From Thalassotalea sp. PS06 (GTDB lineage Bacteria > Pseudomonadota > Gammaproteobacteria > Enterobacterales > Alteromonadaceae), in NCBI RefSeq assembly GCF_007197775.1, contig NZ_CP041638.1:2604001-2668000 (forward strand): DNA of 64,000 nucleotides, read 5' to 3'. Each line of letters opens with the position of its first letter. Position 1 is the first letter of the stretch. Shown piece by piece: positions 1-8,661 of this stretch. The notes beneath the pieces were generated by a model. That model was not told the DNA's origin, ran no database searches, and saw nothing but the letters and a program-made list of their open reading frames with translations. The translations under genes were made by a program, and so were the position numbers.

Positions 1-207
1 CGTAAAGACCTGGCAGTAGAGTTTGTGCAAAAGCATACCATCGAAAATAAAAAGCTGATGGAATCCACCGACCCCAATATTCAGGAAAAACGCCAGCAGA
101 TGTTTATGGAAACCGCTGCAGAACCCAAAAAGGCCAGAGCCTTTATGATGGAGCGTGCCATGTTTAATTGCCTGAGCAATTCATTGACGGTGAAGCAATC
201 GAAATAA
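1..207 (+). CDS. C-terminal end of an unidentified protein (cut by window edge)
   Basis: Reading frame 1 is open from the first base to the TAA at 205-207, giving about 68 residues, so the visible part is the C-terminus of a longer gene. A GTG at 25 could be read as a start, but the frame is open upstream of it. The fragment is hydrophilic, Lys/Glu/Met-rich and probably helical, with no membrane segment or recognisable motif. I do not recognise the family. The reading frame is supported only by its openness and normal composition. Confidence 0.55.
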   Translation, partial: RKDLAVEFVQKHTIENKKLMESTDPNIQEKRQQMFMETAAEPKKARAFMMERAMFNCLSNSLTVKQSK

Positions 208-450
208 GCACAGGGAATGGCCAAACTTTGTTCGTAAAAAATTCTGCTGTACGGGGATAAGAATGATTGGCGAACAATTGTCGGTGAACAATTGCTCTAA
301 GGGTGACTACTTCGCCTGCTGGGCGGTTGAGAGGTGGAGACTTCGTCGGTGGAGTTGCGCTTGCCAAGCGGTTATGGGGTGAGGACGTTGTCGAAAGAGC
401 AATAGATTTAGGCTCTTCGTTGTCACCTTAAATTCGCGTTGTATGCGGAT
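208..450. other. Intergenic stretch without a gene
   Basis: No convincing ORF. It holds loose repeat fragments, including a CAATTG-containing inverted pair near 275-300 and a 'ggctcttcgttgtcacc' phrase near 410-428. Similar 'ggctcttcgttgacacc' phrases lead into the hairpin arrays near 53800, 54680 and 59430. I see it as the leading edge of the repeat cluster that follows. Confidence 0.5.
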
Positions 451-653
451 TTTGACACCTGCTTGAAAGTTGTCCATTTCAAGCTGACACCTTTAACCGT
501 TGATAAGTTAAAGAAACGGTTAAACCCTAATTTGACACCTGCTTGAAAGTTGTCCATTTCAAGCTGACACCTTTAACCGTTGATAAGTTAAAGAAACGGT
601 TAAACCCTAATTTGACACCTGCTTGAAAGTTGTCCATTTCAAGCTGACACCTC
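451..653. repeat. 80-bp tandem repeat, 2.5 copies (TGACACC linker-hairpin family, 'family A')
   Basis: Copies begin at 451, 531 and 611, an exact 80-bp period. Each full unit holds two hairpins separated by TGACACC: stem CTTGAAA/TTTCAAG, then stem TTTAACCGTT/AACGGTTAAA. The third copy is cut off after its first hairpin. The near-identity of the copies argues for recent duplication. Confidence 0.9.
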
Positions 654-730
654 TTTACCTGTCAAATCTGTTATCATCCAACAACTAATTTTCTGAATTC
701 TATCGTTTGACTTCTGAACGCTAATTTCTT

Positions 731-982
731 ATGGCTAAACCGAATAAAAGACTGCCAACCAAAACCGTAAAAGTGATATGCAGTAACTGCAATCAGCTAT
801 TGTTCAAATACAAAAAAGGTGGCACTGGTGCCCTGATTAAGTGCTTTAAAGAAAGGATTATTGAGGATAATACCCAGCAACCAGGAATATGTCCCAATTG
901 TCAGACTGAGTTCGCCAGGGATACTCTGGTTCGGGGCACACCAGCGTTTAAGATTATTGGCACTAAGGCGAAGCAAAGGTAG
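731..982 (+). CDS. Small zinc-ribbon protein
   Basis: An 83-residue basic protein. Two CxxC knuckles (C17/C20 and C54/C57) are placed as in a zinc ribbon, so it very probably binds one structural zinc. The segment between them is Lys/Gly-rich and positively charged, which would suit nucleic-acid or protein contact, though nothing shows a specific partner. The ATG at 731 is the first start in the frame. It stands alone between two repeat clusters, and an 11-bp hairpin begins just after its stop codon. Function unknown; the domain call is reasonably safe. Confidence 0.75.
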   Translation: MAKPNKRLPTKTVKVICSNCNQLLFKYKKGGTGALIKCFKERIIEDNTQQPGICPNCQTEFARDTLVRGTPAFKIIGTKAKQR

Positions 983-984
983 CT

Positions 985-1009
985 CAGAACCAAACGTTGT
1001 TTGGTTCTG
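985..1009 (+). terminator. Strong hairpin just after the zinc-ribbon gene
   Basis: CAGAACCAAAC / GTTTGGTTCTG gives an 11-bp perfect stem with a 3-nt loop, starting 3 bp after the stop codon. No U-tract follows (TAAAAG), so it is not a classical intrinsic terminator. It may protect the 3' end or simply be another member of the local palindromic repeats: a GAACC/GGTTC pair follows at about 1040-1063. Confidence 0.4.
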
Positions 1010-1108
1010 TAAAAGAAAACAGACTAGCGTCGAGAGACAGAACCTTTTCGTTGTCAGGTTCAAGGTGACAGATTAACATCGAGAGACAAGTAGGTTTTGG
1101 CTCTTCAT

Positions 1109-1176
1109 TGACACCTAAAGCGACTCACATGTCGCTTTTGACACCGCTTGAAAGCTTTCCATTTCAAGCTGACACC
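1109..1176. repeat. Linker-hairpin array, family A (TGACACC)
   Basis: TGACACC occurs at 1109, 1139 and 1170. The intervening segments are hairpins: AAAGCGAC/GTCGCTTT (loop tcacat) and CTTGAAA/TTTCAAG. A TTTTAAAG/CTTTAA pair follows to about 1200. Same architecture as 451-653, but with a different first stem. Confidence 0.8.
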
Positions 1177-1222
1177 TTTTAAAGATTGAACCTTTAAGGG
1201 AAACTTCAACGGTTCATTGCCT

Positions 1223-1663
1223 TTATCTTACAATCGCAATCTGATTTTCAGCGTGATCGATGTAGCTGGCGTAGTTATCCAGGATTTCCTGAGCTTTTTC
1301 TTCTGAGCCGGCGATTTCATTTAAGGCTTTGCGCCAGGCCATACCATTAGGGTTTTGCTCCCAGGTCATGTCCTCAACGCCGTTCTCCATATGCCAAACC
1401 ACGAGCAAATCGTAATCGCCGGTATGCATCTCCATAACTACTTCTGGCATTGGTGTTTTGGCTTTTTCCGAGGCCTTTTTATAGTAATCACTGATGATTT
1501 TTAATGCAGCGTCCCGTTTACCTATTTTATAGGTAATTTGCACAATGTTTTTCCATTTAACGCTTTCATCATAACGCTTGCCTTCTTCAGCACTAGCAGA
1601 CGTTAAAGTCAGTGTAGTGGCGCAAATGATAGAGCCCGCCACGAGCAGTAGTTTCTTCAACAT
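1223..1663 (-). CDS. Exported protein of unknown function
   Basis: A 146-residue protein with a clear signal peptide: Lys-Lys start, hydrophobic stretch at about 5-20 and an Ala-Ser-Ala type cleavage region near residues 22-25, so it is predicted periplasmic or secreted. A GAGGAA ribosome binding site lies about 9 bases before the ATG at 1663. The mature part is charged, with an alternating strand/helix look (ITYKIG, LLVVWHM) that could be a small alpha-beta barrel. That is only an impression, and I do not recognise a named family. Monocistronic, followed by repeats. Confidence 0.7.
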   Translation of the reverse strand: MLKKLLLVAGSIICATTLTLTSASAEEGKRYDESVKWKNIVQITYKIGKRDAALKIISDYYKKASEKAKTPMPEVVMEMHTGDYDLLVVWHMENGVEDMTWEQNPNGMAWRKALNEIAGSEEKAQEILDNYASYIDHAENQIAIVR

Positions 1664-1861
1664 GGAATCGTTCCTCTGTGTATGTTTGATAGATTCACAA
1701 GTAAATAATCAGCGGGTACAGGCAGAAGACTCACCGCCACGGCAAGTACAACCTTGTGAAGTTTTATGACAACTTTGTTACAACATTATGAAATACATAT
1801 AGAAATGTAGACAAAAAAGGCGGGGATTTCAAAATCAGCTAACGCAGATTTTTGAAACTCC
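1664..1861. other. Intergenic region upstream of the exported protein
   Basis: Presumably carries the promoter for the minus-strand gene starting at 1663. I do not see a promoter good enough to place. It runs directly into the repeat at 1862. Confidence 0.4.
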
Positions 1862-1979
1862 CAGTGCACAGTGCACAGACGACAGAATTCAGAAAAAGCT
1901 CACTTGCCAAGATTTCCGCAGTCTGCCATCCGCTGTCTGCCGTCCAGAGATTTTGGCTCTCATTCAAAATCTCGAAGTG
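1862..1979. repeat. 'Family E/F' intergenic repeat (CAGTGCACAG ... CTTGCCAAGAT ... TCTGCCATC, plus AGATTTT hairpin)
   Basis: Begins CAGTGCACAGTGCACAGAC, contains CTTGCCAAGATTTCCGCAG and a run of CTGYCGTC-like words, and ends with a hairpin AGAGATTTT / AAAATCTC. Related copies lie at 2352-2612, 58550-58660 and 63721-63845. The repeat stops 3 bp before the stop codon of the convergently placed minus-strand gene at 1983. Confidence 0.8.
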
Positions 1980-1982
1980 TTT

Positions 1983-2330
1983 TTAAAACGGAAGTGCTAA
2001 TAACTCACCGAGATCCGGTTGCCATTGAAATTCGGCTAGCTTAACTTTACCGCTAAGCACGACAACGCCCTCTTCCTGCAATCGTTTAACCTGTTCTTGA
2101 TAACCATCAGAGCCTTTGGGGAGGGATATTTTACCCTGACTATTTAACACGCGATGCCAAGGTAAATTGTGCGCTTTGGGTGCCAGTTTTAAGGCTCTAC
2201 CAGCCAACCTCGCGCGACCAGGCAATCCTGCTAAATCTGCTAGCTGACCATAGCTCACCACTTTACCCGGTGGAACGAGCGTCACCAGGATCCAAATGCG
2301 TTGCAAGTTGTTATCATTGATAGTCGGCAT
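1983..2330 (-). CDS. Alkyltransferase-like protein (ATL, MGMT-type DNA-binding domain)
   Basis: A 115-residue protein matching the C-terminal domain of O6-alkylguanine-DNA alkyltransferases: VVSYGQLADLAG (24-35), then RA..AGRAL, and PWHRV at 57-61. In true methyltransferases this last motif is PCHRV. Here Trp58 replaces the catalytic Cys, which is the defining feature of the ATL family (E. coli YbaZ/Atl type). ATL proteins bind O6-alkylguanine lesions and hand them to nucleotide excision repair rather than repairing them directly. Arg39 and Arg41 lie in the segment that carries the arginine finger. The C-terminal ~25 residues extend past the core. Single gene flanked by repeats; start ATG at 2330, without an obvious Shine-Dalgarno. 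Confidence 0.88.
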   Translation of the reverse strand: MPTINDNNLQRIWILVTLVPPGKVVSYGQLADLAGLPGRARLAGRALKLAPKAHNLPWHRVLNSQGKISLPKGSDGYQEQVKRLQEEGVVVLSGKVKLAEFQWQPDLGELLALPF

Positions 2331-2351
2331 GAAATTAACAAAACAAGGAAA

Positions 2352-2612
2352 CAGTGCACAGACAACAGACTAAAGTAAAGAGCAAACTTTCCAAGATTTC
2401 CGCTGTCCGCTGTCGACTGTCCGCTGTCTACAGTCTACCATCTAACTGAAAGCATACTTGCCAAGATATCCGCAGTCTGTCATCTGTTGTCTGCCGTCTA
2501 AATGAAAACATACTTGCCAAGATATCCGCAGTCTGTCATCTGTTGTCTGCCGTCTAAATGAAAACATACTTGCCAAGATATCCGCAATCTGTCGTCTGCA
2601 GTCTGCCATCTA
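2352..2612. repeat. Family E repeat with a 56-bp tandem core
   Basis: The block starting GATATCCGCAGTCTG recurs at 2465, 2521 and 2577, an exact 56-bp period; the third copy is diverged and truncated. Looser versions of the same words fill 2352-2464. It occupies the whole gap between the ATL gene and the FG-GAP gene, leaving room for neither a separate promoter nor a gene. Confidence 0.88.
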
Positions 2613-2620
2613 AAATTCAT

Positions 2621-4198
2621 CTATTTCGCACTAACAATCAGCAAGTCGTCATGATATTGCTCAGCGTCCTCATCGCCATAACGGACGAGTAACTCTTCTT
2701 TGCCATCCAGGTTCAAATCATCTGAGCTTAACAAAACGCCATTTTTTGGCAATGGTAGAGAAAACTTCTGCGCTTTACTGGCAATGTATTGATCACCATT
2801 GACGCCAGCGTAGATTTTCAACTTATCCTCATCAGCGCTGAGGATCAGTTCTTTGTAGCCATCACCATTAAGGTCCGCAAGCTTCACCACAGGGGCGCCG
2901 CTCTTTCCGGTAGATAAACTAAAGGTAAGTTCGACTTCCTTACTAATGCTTTGCTTGAACAAGCCTGACTGACTGTCCTGAACATAAATCAGCACATCCT
3001 GATCGACACTACCGCTGAGTAAAGCACCGATGATCTGGGATACAGATATATCAAAGGAAGACATTAAAACTTCCTGACGCGCGTCACGATTTAAATCGAC
3101 AAATTCGATATCACCCACGGTTCCGTCGCTTGCCAGAACCGTATTCGGCTGCTCGGAATAAACAACCTGGTTATTCTTTACCTGCCCCAAATACACCTGG
3201 TAATCGTTGCTTCTATCAAGAACGCCTGAGCTGGTGCTATGGCGAACTATCAGGTCGGTGATACCATCGCCGTTGATATCTTCCATGCGCTCAAGGTTTT
3301 TGTGATCCAGGTTACTTTGATCCAGATTCGAGCCATCAGCATTACGGGTATCCCACCAGTTTTGCCCGGAGATCTGCGAATTGATCGAAACCACAGTTGG
3401 CTCCAGAGAAAATTCAGCGTTATCTTTGGCGTAATGAACCAACAAGTCGCCATCATTAACCCAGTTAATATCTACCTTGCCATCCTGGTTCATGTCGGTC
3501 AAAAACCACTTTCTCTGGGTATAGCTAACGCTACTTTCAAAAACTTCAACAATCGGCGTAACTGGGATTTGCTGATTAACGTATGACACTTGGGCTTTGC
3601 CGTCCTCGCTTGCCTTGTCCTCATTTGCTTGAGTGGAAACGTATAAATTGATGCCTTTAAAATCGGTCAGTGCAAAATCCGGATGATTATCCCGATTCAG
3701 GTGCTTAACGAAATTAGCGCGTTTTAAATAGTTCGATGAATCCTTAATGACGATGGATTTGACATCAAGTTTTGGGTGATAAGGTTGAGAAGCGTCTTCA
3801 GGACGTAATTCAACAACTTGATCAGAGGTTAAAAAGTACAGGCGGTTGAGAGCCGATTTATCCGCTGCTGCAACGCCTTGCTGAAGTTTTAATTGCGCAT
3901 CGGTATCAAAAGAAAAGAATTGACTATCTATGGGTAGGTGGCGAAAAAGCTCATATTCGCCAGAGCGTTCATCGACGGCAAAAATCGCCAATTGTCCTTG
4001 CCCGTCATTTTCACCAATTAAAATAATTTCTTTGCCGGGGTTGGGTAGAAAATTCCCGCGGATAGGATCCTGAGAAATAGAAAATGGCGCCGATATGGTT
4101 TGCGATTTCAAACTTATCGATTCCGCCTGCGCACCGCCGGCAATCGCCATTGCCGAACCCGCGACTAACAACTTACCTGTATCCAATACTTTCATCAT
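2621..4198 (-). CDS. Secreted FG-GAP/VCBS-repeat beta-propeller protein
   Basis: 525 residues from the ATG at 4198 (an adjacent ATG at 4195 and an upstream GTG at 4228 are alternatives). I prefer 4198 because it places a signal peptide (GKLLVAGSAMAIAGGAQAES) at the N-terminus. The mature protein carries at least five DxNxDG-type calcium-loop repeats (DMNQDGKVD, DINGDGITD, DLNRDARQE, DLNGDGYKE, DLNLDGKEE), the signature of FG-GAP/integrin-alpha-like beta-propellers. Predicted to be exported and Ca-binding; ligand unknown. It follows the SDR gene, whose stop is close to this start, so the two are probably co-transcribed. Confidence 0.8.
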   Translation of the reverse strand: MMKVLDTGKLLVAGSAMAIAGGAQAESISLKSQTISAPFSISQDPIRGNFLPNPGKEIILIGENDGQGQLAIFAVDERSGEYELFRHLPIDSQFFSFDTDAQLKLQQGVAAADKSALNRLYFLTSDQVVELRPEDASQPYHPKLDVKSIVIKDSSNYLKRANFVKHLNRDNHPDFALTDFKGINLYVSTQANEDKASEDGKAQVSYVNQQIPVTPIVEVFESSVSYTQRKWFLTDMNQDGKVDINWVNDGDLLVHYAKDNAEFSLEPTVVSINSQISGQNWWDTRNADGSNLDQSNLDHKNLERMEDINGDGITDLIVRHSTSSGVLDRSNDYQVYLGQVKNNQVVYSEQPNTVLASDGTVGDIEFVDLNRDARQEVLMSSFDISVSQIIGALLSGSVDQDVLIYVQDSQSGLFKQSISKEVELTFSLSTGKSGAPVVKLADLNGDGYKELILSADEDKLKIYAGVNGDQYIASKAQKFSLPLPKNGVLLSSDDLNLDGKEELLVRYGDEDAEQYHDDLLIVSAK

Positions 4199-4227
4199 GT
4201 TCCTGTCCGTAACTGTTTTCTGGATCA

Positions 4228-4917
4228 CTACCAGGGTAAAACTTCTCCATTGGAGTGTCTGAATACTCCGCTGCCTTCTAGGTTTAGCTCATCCATCAGA
4301 CCGACCAACCGCTCGGCGGCGACCTCAGCAGAAATATCACCGCGCCCGTTGACCATATCCGTCTGCACATATCCAGGATGATAGATACCAACCGCTATAC
4401 CTTTAGTATATAAGTCTTTTGCTAAAGACATGCCGGCAATATTCAAAGCCGCCTTTGACATTCGGTATCCATAACGTCCACCGGATGTGTTATCGGCGAT
4501 AGAGCCCATTCTTGAAGTAATAAGAGCTATCTTGCTTCCTTCGCTTAAATTTGCCTGCAATGCCTGACAAATCATCAATGGCGCTAATGCATTTACCCGA
4601 AACTGTTGTTCAATTTGCTTAGGGTTAAAGTCTTGCAACGACTCGTCTCTTAAAATACCGGCATTGTTGATCAACAGATCAATATCAATTTCAGATAAAC
4701 GCTCTTTAAGTACCATCACATCGTCTTCGTTAGCAACATCAATATCTTGAATTATCTCAACATCGTATTCATTGCTCAGTTTCATAAGTTCTGCCGATGG
4801 CTTTCTACAAACCGCAAAAACACGATTATTGCGATGCGCAAAAATACCCGTCATCGCTAATCCGATCCCTCGATTTGCCCCTGTGATAACGATTGTGTTC
4901 GCATTTGATTTCAACAT
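4228..4917 (-). CDS. Short-chain dehydrogenase/reductase (SDR), NAD(P)-dependent
   Basis: 229 residues, classical SDR length. Cofactor motif TGANRGIG (13-20), NNAG at 85-88, catalytic region Ser140, Tyr152 and Lys156 (YxxxK), and the HPGYVQTDM loop typical of the family. It resembles the CsgA/C-factor-like SDR branch, but the substrate cannot be told from sequence. Cytoplasmic. Its stop codon lies 29 bases before the preferred start of the FG-GAP gene. A functional link between a cytoplasmic reductase and an exported propeller is not evident. Confidence 0.87.
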   Translation of the reverse strand: MLKSNANTIVITGANRGIGLAMTGIFAHRNNRVFAVCRKPSAELMKLSNEYDVEIIQDIDVANEDDVMVLKERLSEIDIDLLINNAGILRDESLQDFNPKQIEQQFRVNALAPLMICQALQANLSEGSKIALITSRMGSIADNTSGGRYGYRMSKAALNIAGMSLAKDLYTKGIAVGIYHPGYVQTDMVNGRGDISAEVAAERLVGLMDELNLEGSGVFRHSNGEVLPW

Positions 4918-5054
4918 GATTTTTGCATTCCTTAAAGCATTAATACGTAAAGATTTATTTCATGAATTCTAAGGCAAAACGGCGATGCTTGTTAACTGCT
5001 AAATGGTAAGAAAATTTATCTATACTGTATAAAACGCCAAGCAAAGGATTTCCT

Positions 5055-6635
5055 ATGACCAAACCTGTTATCGCCAATATTGTCCCTGCTAAAGTTTCAT
5101 TAACCACGGAAAAAGACGTGTATTTTTGCGCTTGTGGTTTATCGGCGAACCAACCATATTGCGATGGTTCCCACGCATCGACAGATATTACGCCGATAAA
5201 GGTGGGGGTCGATAAAGATAAAACCGCTTATCTATGCCAGTGCAAACAATCGTCAAACCTGCCTTTCTGCGACGGCACTCATAAACAATATAGTGACGAT
5301 GACATAGGCAAACCTGCAAAGTCTGAGGGCACTGATATCAGTAGTTCACTCACTTCCCTTGATGCTTCTGAACAAAAACAACCCAAAGCGAAACCCACCC
5401 CAGAAGAGCCTACGGTTGCTTATATTCATGAGTTAGCTAAGCATGGCTTAACCAAAACCGGCCACCACGGGCCTATGGTGGCCATGGGGGTTCCAAAATC
5501 GCAATTACCGAAGTGGGATGATATACAAATCATGGTTGCCCAGCTTGCGAAAAAGCCTTTGCTTGATGATGCCAATGTAGAGACCGAACTGGTTATCGGC
5601 AAACAGGCAAAAAAACCACTGCGCTTGTCCATTCCGCTATTCGTGTCAGATATGAGTTTTGGTTCTCTATCGGAAAATGCCAAAGTTGCGCTAGCTAAAG
5701 GCGCACAGCTTGCTGAAACCGGAATATGCTCTGGCGAGGGCGGCATGCTGCCGGACGAACAAAGAAATAATGACCGATACTTCTACGAATATGCCAGTGC
5801 GGGTTTTGGCTACGATGAAGAAAAACTTAAGAAGGTCCAGGCATTTCACTTTAAGGGTGGCCAGGCAGCGAAAACCGGTACCGGTGGCCACTTACCCGCG
5901 GACAAAAATACCGAATCAATTGCCCGTGTTCGTGGTATCGAAGCGGGCACCGATGCCATATCGCCGGCAACGTTTAAAGATTTACACACCGTCGATGATT
6001 TTAAAGCCTTTGCCAACCACGTTAGGGAAATTACTGGTGGCATCCCCATTGGTTTCAAATTAAGTGCCAACCATATCGAAGCCGATATTAAGTTTGCTGT
6101 CGAAGCCAGCGCCGATTACATCATTCTGGATGGCCGGGGTGGTGGTACCGGCGCGGCACCGGCACTGTTTAGAGACCATATCAGTGTACCGACGATCCCG
6201 GCATTAGCCAGAGCCAGACACATACTCGATAAAATTGGCGCCAGTGACAAAGTCACCCTAATTGTTACCGGTGGGCTGCGCACCCCCAGTGATTTTGTAA
6301 AAGCCCTGGCACTGGGCGCCGATGGTATTGCCCTGGCAAATTCTGCGATGCAGGCAATTGGCTGTGTAGGTGCCAGAATGTGCAACCTGAATAACTGTCC
6401 CGCAGGTATTGCCACCCAAGATCCAGAACTCACCAAACGCCTAGATGTTGAAACTGGAGCCGAACAACTCGCCCGATTTTTCACGGCATCCACTGAGCTT
6501 ATGAAAATCATGGCGCGGGCTTGCGGTCACAATCACCTTAATCAGTTTAATAAGTACGATATTGCCAGCTGGAACAAAGAACTGTCTGAGTTGGCTGGAA
6601 TTGAGTATGGAGGCGTAAAATTGACAAGAATGTGA
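5055..6635 (+). CDS. Double CDGSH iron-sulfur domain fused to glutamate-synthase-type FMN domain
   Basis: 526 residues. Two complete CDGSH motifs at the N-terminus (C25, C27, C36, H40 and C61, C63, C72, H76) each predict a [2Fe-2S] cluster with 3Cys-1His ligation. A low-complexity linker (about 78-120) leads to an alpha/beta-barrel matching the FMN-binding central domain of glutamate synthase large subunit/archaeal-type GltB: SDMSFGSLS, GEGG, GGGTGAAP, VTGGLRTPSDFVKALALGADGIALA. It ends with the 3Fe-4S cysteine pattern CVGARMCNLNNCPAG. No glutaminase domain is present, so it is not a complete glutamate synthase. It is probably a cytosolic flavin oxidoreductase acting on a small amino or keto compound, with the CDGSH domains as an electron entry. 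AAGGA precedes the ATG. Single gene. Confidence 0.9.
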   Translation: MTKPVIANIVPAKVSLTTEKDVYFCACGLSANQPYCDGSHASTDITPIKVGVDKDKTAYLCQCKQSSNLPFCDGTHKQYSDDDIGKPAKSEGTDISSSLTSLDASEQKQPKAKPTPEEPTVAYIHELAKHGLTKTGHHGPMVAMGVPKSQLPKWDDIQIMVAQLAKKPLLDDANVETELVIGKQAKKPLRLSIPLFVSDMSFGSLSENAKVALAKGAQLAETGICSGEGGMLPDEQRNNDRYFYEYASAGFGYDEEKLKKVQAFHFKGGQAAKTGTGGHLPADKNTESIARVRGIEAGTDAISPATFKDLHTVDDFKAFANHVREITGGIPIGFKLSANHIEADIKFAVEASADYIILDGRGGGTGAAPALFRDHISVPTIPALARARHILDKIGASDKVTLIVTGGLRTPSDFVKALALGADGIALANSAMQAIGCVGARMCNLNNCPAGIATQDPELTKRLDVETGAEQLARFFTASTELMKIMARACGHNHLNQFNKYDIASWNKELSELAGIEYGGVKLTRM

Positions 6636-6717
6636 TGGGGCCACCTGTTTGTGGCGAAAAAATTCACGTTAGATGTTGAACTATACTCTAGATAATTCTG
6701 AATTAATAGAGCTACCT

Positions 6718-8583
6718 ATGAAAATTTCCACACCATTAAACGCCATCTTTGTCGCTATACTGGTCGCTTGTCAGCAAAGTGCAATTGCAAAAGATAGTGA
6801 TTATCCAGCCAACGTCTATTTTGGTGATACCCATAACCATACCGGCAATTCGTTTGACGTTTATCTTTTTGGGACGCCAAGTTCAACTCCTGAAACTGCA
6901 TATCGTTACGCAAAAGGAGAAAAAATCACAAATCCCACAACAGGCGAACAATGGCAAATTAATACTCCATTAGATTTTCTCGTCATTGCCGATCATGCTG
7001 AAATGCTGGGCAATATGCCGCTACTATTCGATGAAAACTTACCTTTACTGGCCGAAACCAAATCTGGCAAGGCGTTCCTGAAACTTGGAGGCTCGAAGTC
7101 AGAAGAAGAGTTGCTCGAGGTTTATTATGAGCTGCAGAACGCTAATGATGGCAAAGAAAACAAATTAGGGCTGACGGCTAAAGAGATGGCGATGGATTTA
7201 CATGCAGGAGAAAAGCGAAGAACGGCATGGGAGCGTTACATTAGTGAAGCGGAAAAACACAATGACCCCGGTAATTTTTCAGCGATTATTGGTTGGGAAT
7301 GGACTTCGAATACTAAAGGCGCCAATTTGCATCGGGTCGTTTTCCAATCGCAAGATGGTGATGTCGCGAAAAAATATCTTCCATACAGCACTTTTGAGAG
7401 TGACGATCCTGAAGATTTATGGGAGTGGTTAGATTCAACGTCTAAAGCCACCGGTGCAACCTTTGTAGCCATCCCACACAACCCCAACATCAGCCGTAAT
7501 CGCATGTTTCCAACCGAAAGAAATAATGGCAAACCGGTTGATAAATCCTATTCTCAAGCTCGATCAAAATGGGAACCTGTGGTTGAAGTCACGCAAATAA
7601 AAGGTGACTCTGAAACTCATCCTGATTTATCGCCAAATGATGAATTTGCCGATTTTGAAACCTACACCTTTGTGCTTACGCCGGACGGTTCTTTAGCAGA
7701 GCCGGACAAAGCCGATTACGTACGTTCCGGTTTATTACGTGGGTTAGAATTTCAATCACAGCTTGGCGTTAACCCATATAAAGTAGGAATGATCGGCAGC
7801 ACCGATGCACATACTGGCATTGCCGCGGCAGAAGAGAATAACTTTGCCGGAAAAGGTCAGCATGACTCGAAACCTGAAATCAGAAACAAGCCAACTGGAT
7901 TAGGAAGTTCAAAGGGTTGGGATATGGCCGCTGCAGGATACGCTGCAGTGTGGGCGAAAGAAAATACTCGAGAAGAGATTGTTGCAGCTTTTAAACGTAA
8001 AGAAGTCTACGCCACGTCAGGACCCCGAATCACATTAAGATTTTTTGCTGGTTATGACTTTGATAGTGATAATTTAGACCCTCAATCTCTCGTTAAGCAA
8101 GGTTATCAGAACGGCGTCCCCATGGGAGGCGACTTAACTCCGCAGAGCGACAAATCTCCCACCTTTATGGCATCGGTTCTGAAAGCGCCCGATGGCGCCA
8201 ATCTGGACCGTATGCAAATTGTCAAAGGATGGCTGGATGAAAAGGGCGAAGCCAGAGAGCGTATTTATGATATTGCCGTGTCTGACGGTCGTTCAATCAA
8301 TGAAGAAGGTCGATGTACAAAAGAAGTTGGCAATACGGTTGATCTAAAAACCGGCAAATACGAGAACAGCATAGGTGCTCAGCAATTTACAGTAGCCTGG
8401 GAAGATCCGAATTTTAATCCTGCTCAACATAGTTTCTATTACGTACGCGCCCTGGAGATCCCCACCCCGAGATATTCATTGTTAGATGCTATCAAGCTAG
8501 GTATCGACTACAAGGAAACCAATCAGCCGGCTACCATCCAGGAGAGGGTGTATAGCTCGCCAATTTGGTATACCCCCAATTAA
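6718..8583 (+). CDS. Exported DUF3604 (PHP-like) protein
   Basis: 621 residues from the ATG at 6718, chosen over the ATG at 6673 because it puts a normal signal peptide first (MKISTPLNAIFVAILVACQQ). The mature protein opens with YFGDTHNHTG, a His-rich metal site like that of PHP/amidohydrolase-type phosphoesterases, followed by FLVIADHAE, AIIGWEWTS, VAIPHNPNIS and GSTDAHTG. These are the conserved blocks of the DUF3604 family. A periplasmic metal-dependent hydrolase is likely; substrate unknown. It is followed after 78 bp by a parvulin and a HupE/UreJ-like protein on the same strand, an association I recall from other marine gammaproteobacteria. Confidence 0.88.
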   Translation: MKISTPLNAIFVAILVACQQSAIAKDSDYPANVYFGDTHNHTGNSFDVYLFGTPSSTPETAYRYAKGEKITNPTTGEQWQINTPLDFLVIADHAEMLGNMPLLFDENLPLLAETKSGKAFLKLGGSKSEEELLEVYYELQNANDGKENKLGLTAKEMAMDLHAGEKRRTAWERYISEAEKHNDPGNFSAIIGWEWTSNTKGANLHRVVFQSQDGDVAKKYLPYSTFESDDPEDLWEWLDSTSKATGATFVAIPHNPNISRNRMFPTERNNGKPVDKSYSQARSKWEPVVEVTQIKGDSETHPDLSPNDEFADFETYTFVLTPDGSLAEPDKADYVRSGLLRGLEFQSQLGVNPYKVGMIGSTDAHTGIAAAEENNFAGKGQHDSKPEIRNKPTGLGSSKGWDMAAAGYAAVWAKENTREEIVAAFKRKEVYATSGPRITLRFFAGYDFDSDNLDPQSLVKQGYQNGVPMGGDLTPQSDKSPTFMASVLKAPDGANLDRMQIVKGWLDEKGEARERIYDIAVSDGRSINEEGRCTKEVGNTVDLKTGKYENSIGAQQFTVAWEDPNFNPAQHSFYYVRALEIPTPRYSLLDAIKLGIDYKETNQPATIQERVYSSPIWYTPN

Positions 8584-8661
8584 CCCGTTTTTCGACCCGT
8601 GAGTGCCCTTTAAACAAGGGCACTGAATTGAGTAACAACTTGCTAAGACAATTTGAAGATT

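Noticed and set aside
1983..2330. Active O6-methylguanine methyltransferase
   Set aside because: The catalytic Cys of PCHRV is replaced by Trp (PWHRV), so it belongs with the non-enzymatic ATL proteins.
5055..6635. Complete glutamate synthase large subunit
   Set aside because: No N-terminal glutaminase domain and only about a third of the usual length; only the FMN/3Fe-4S part is present.
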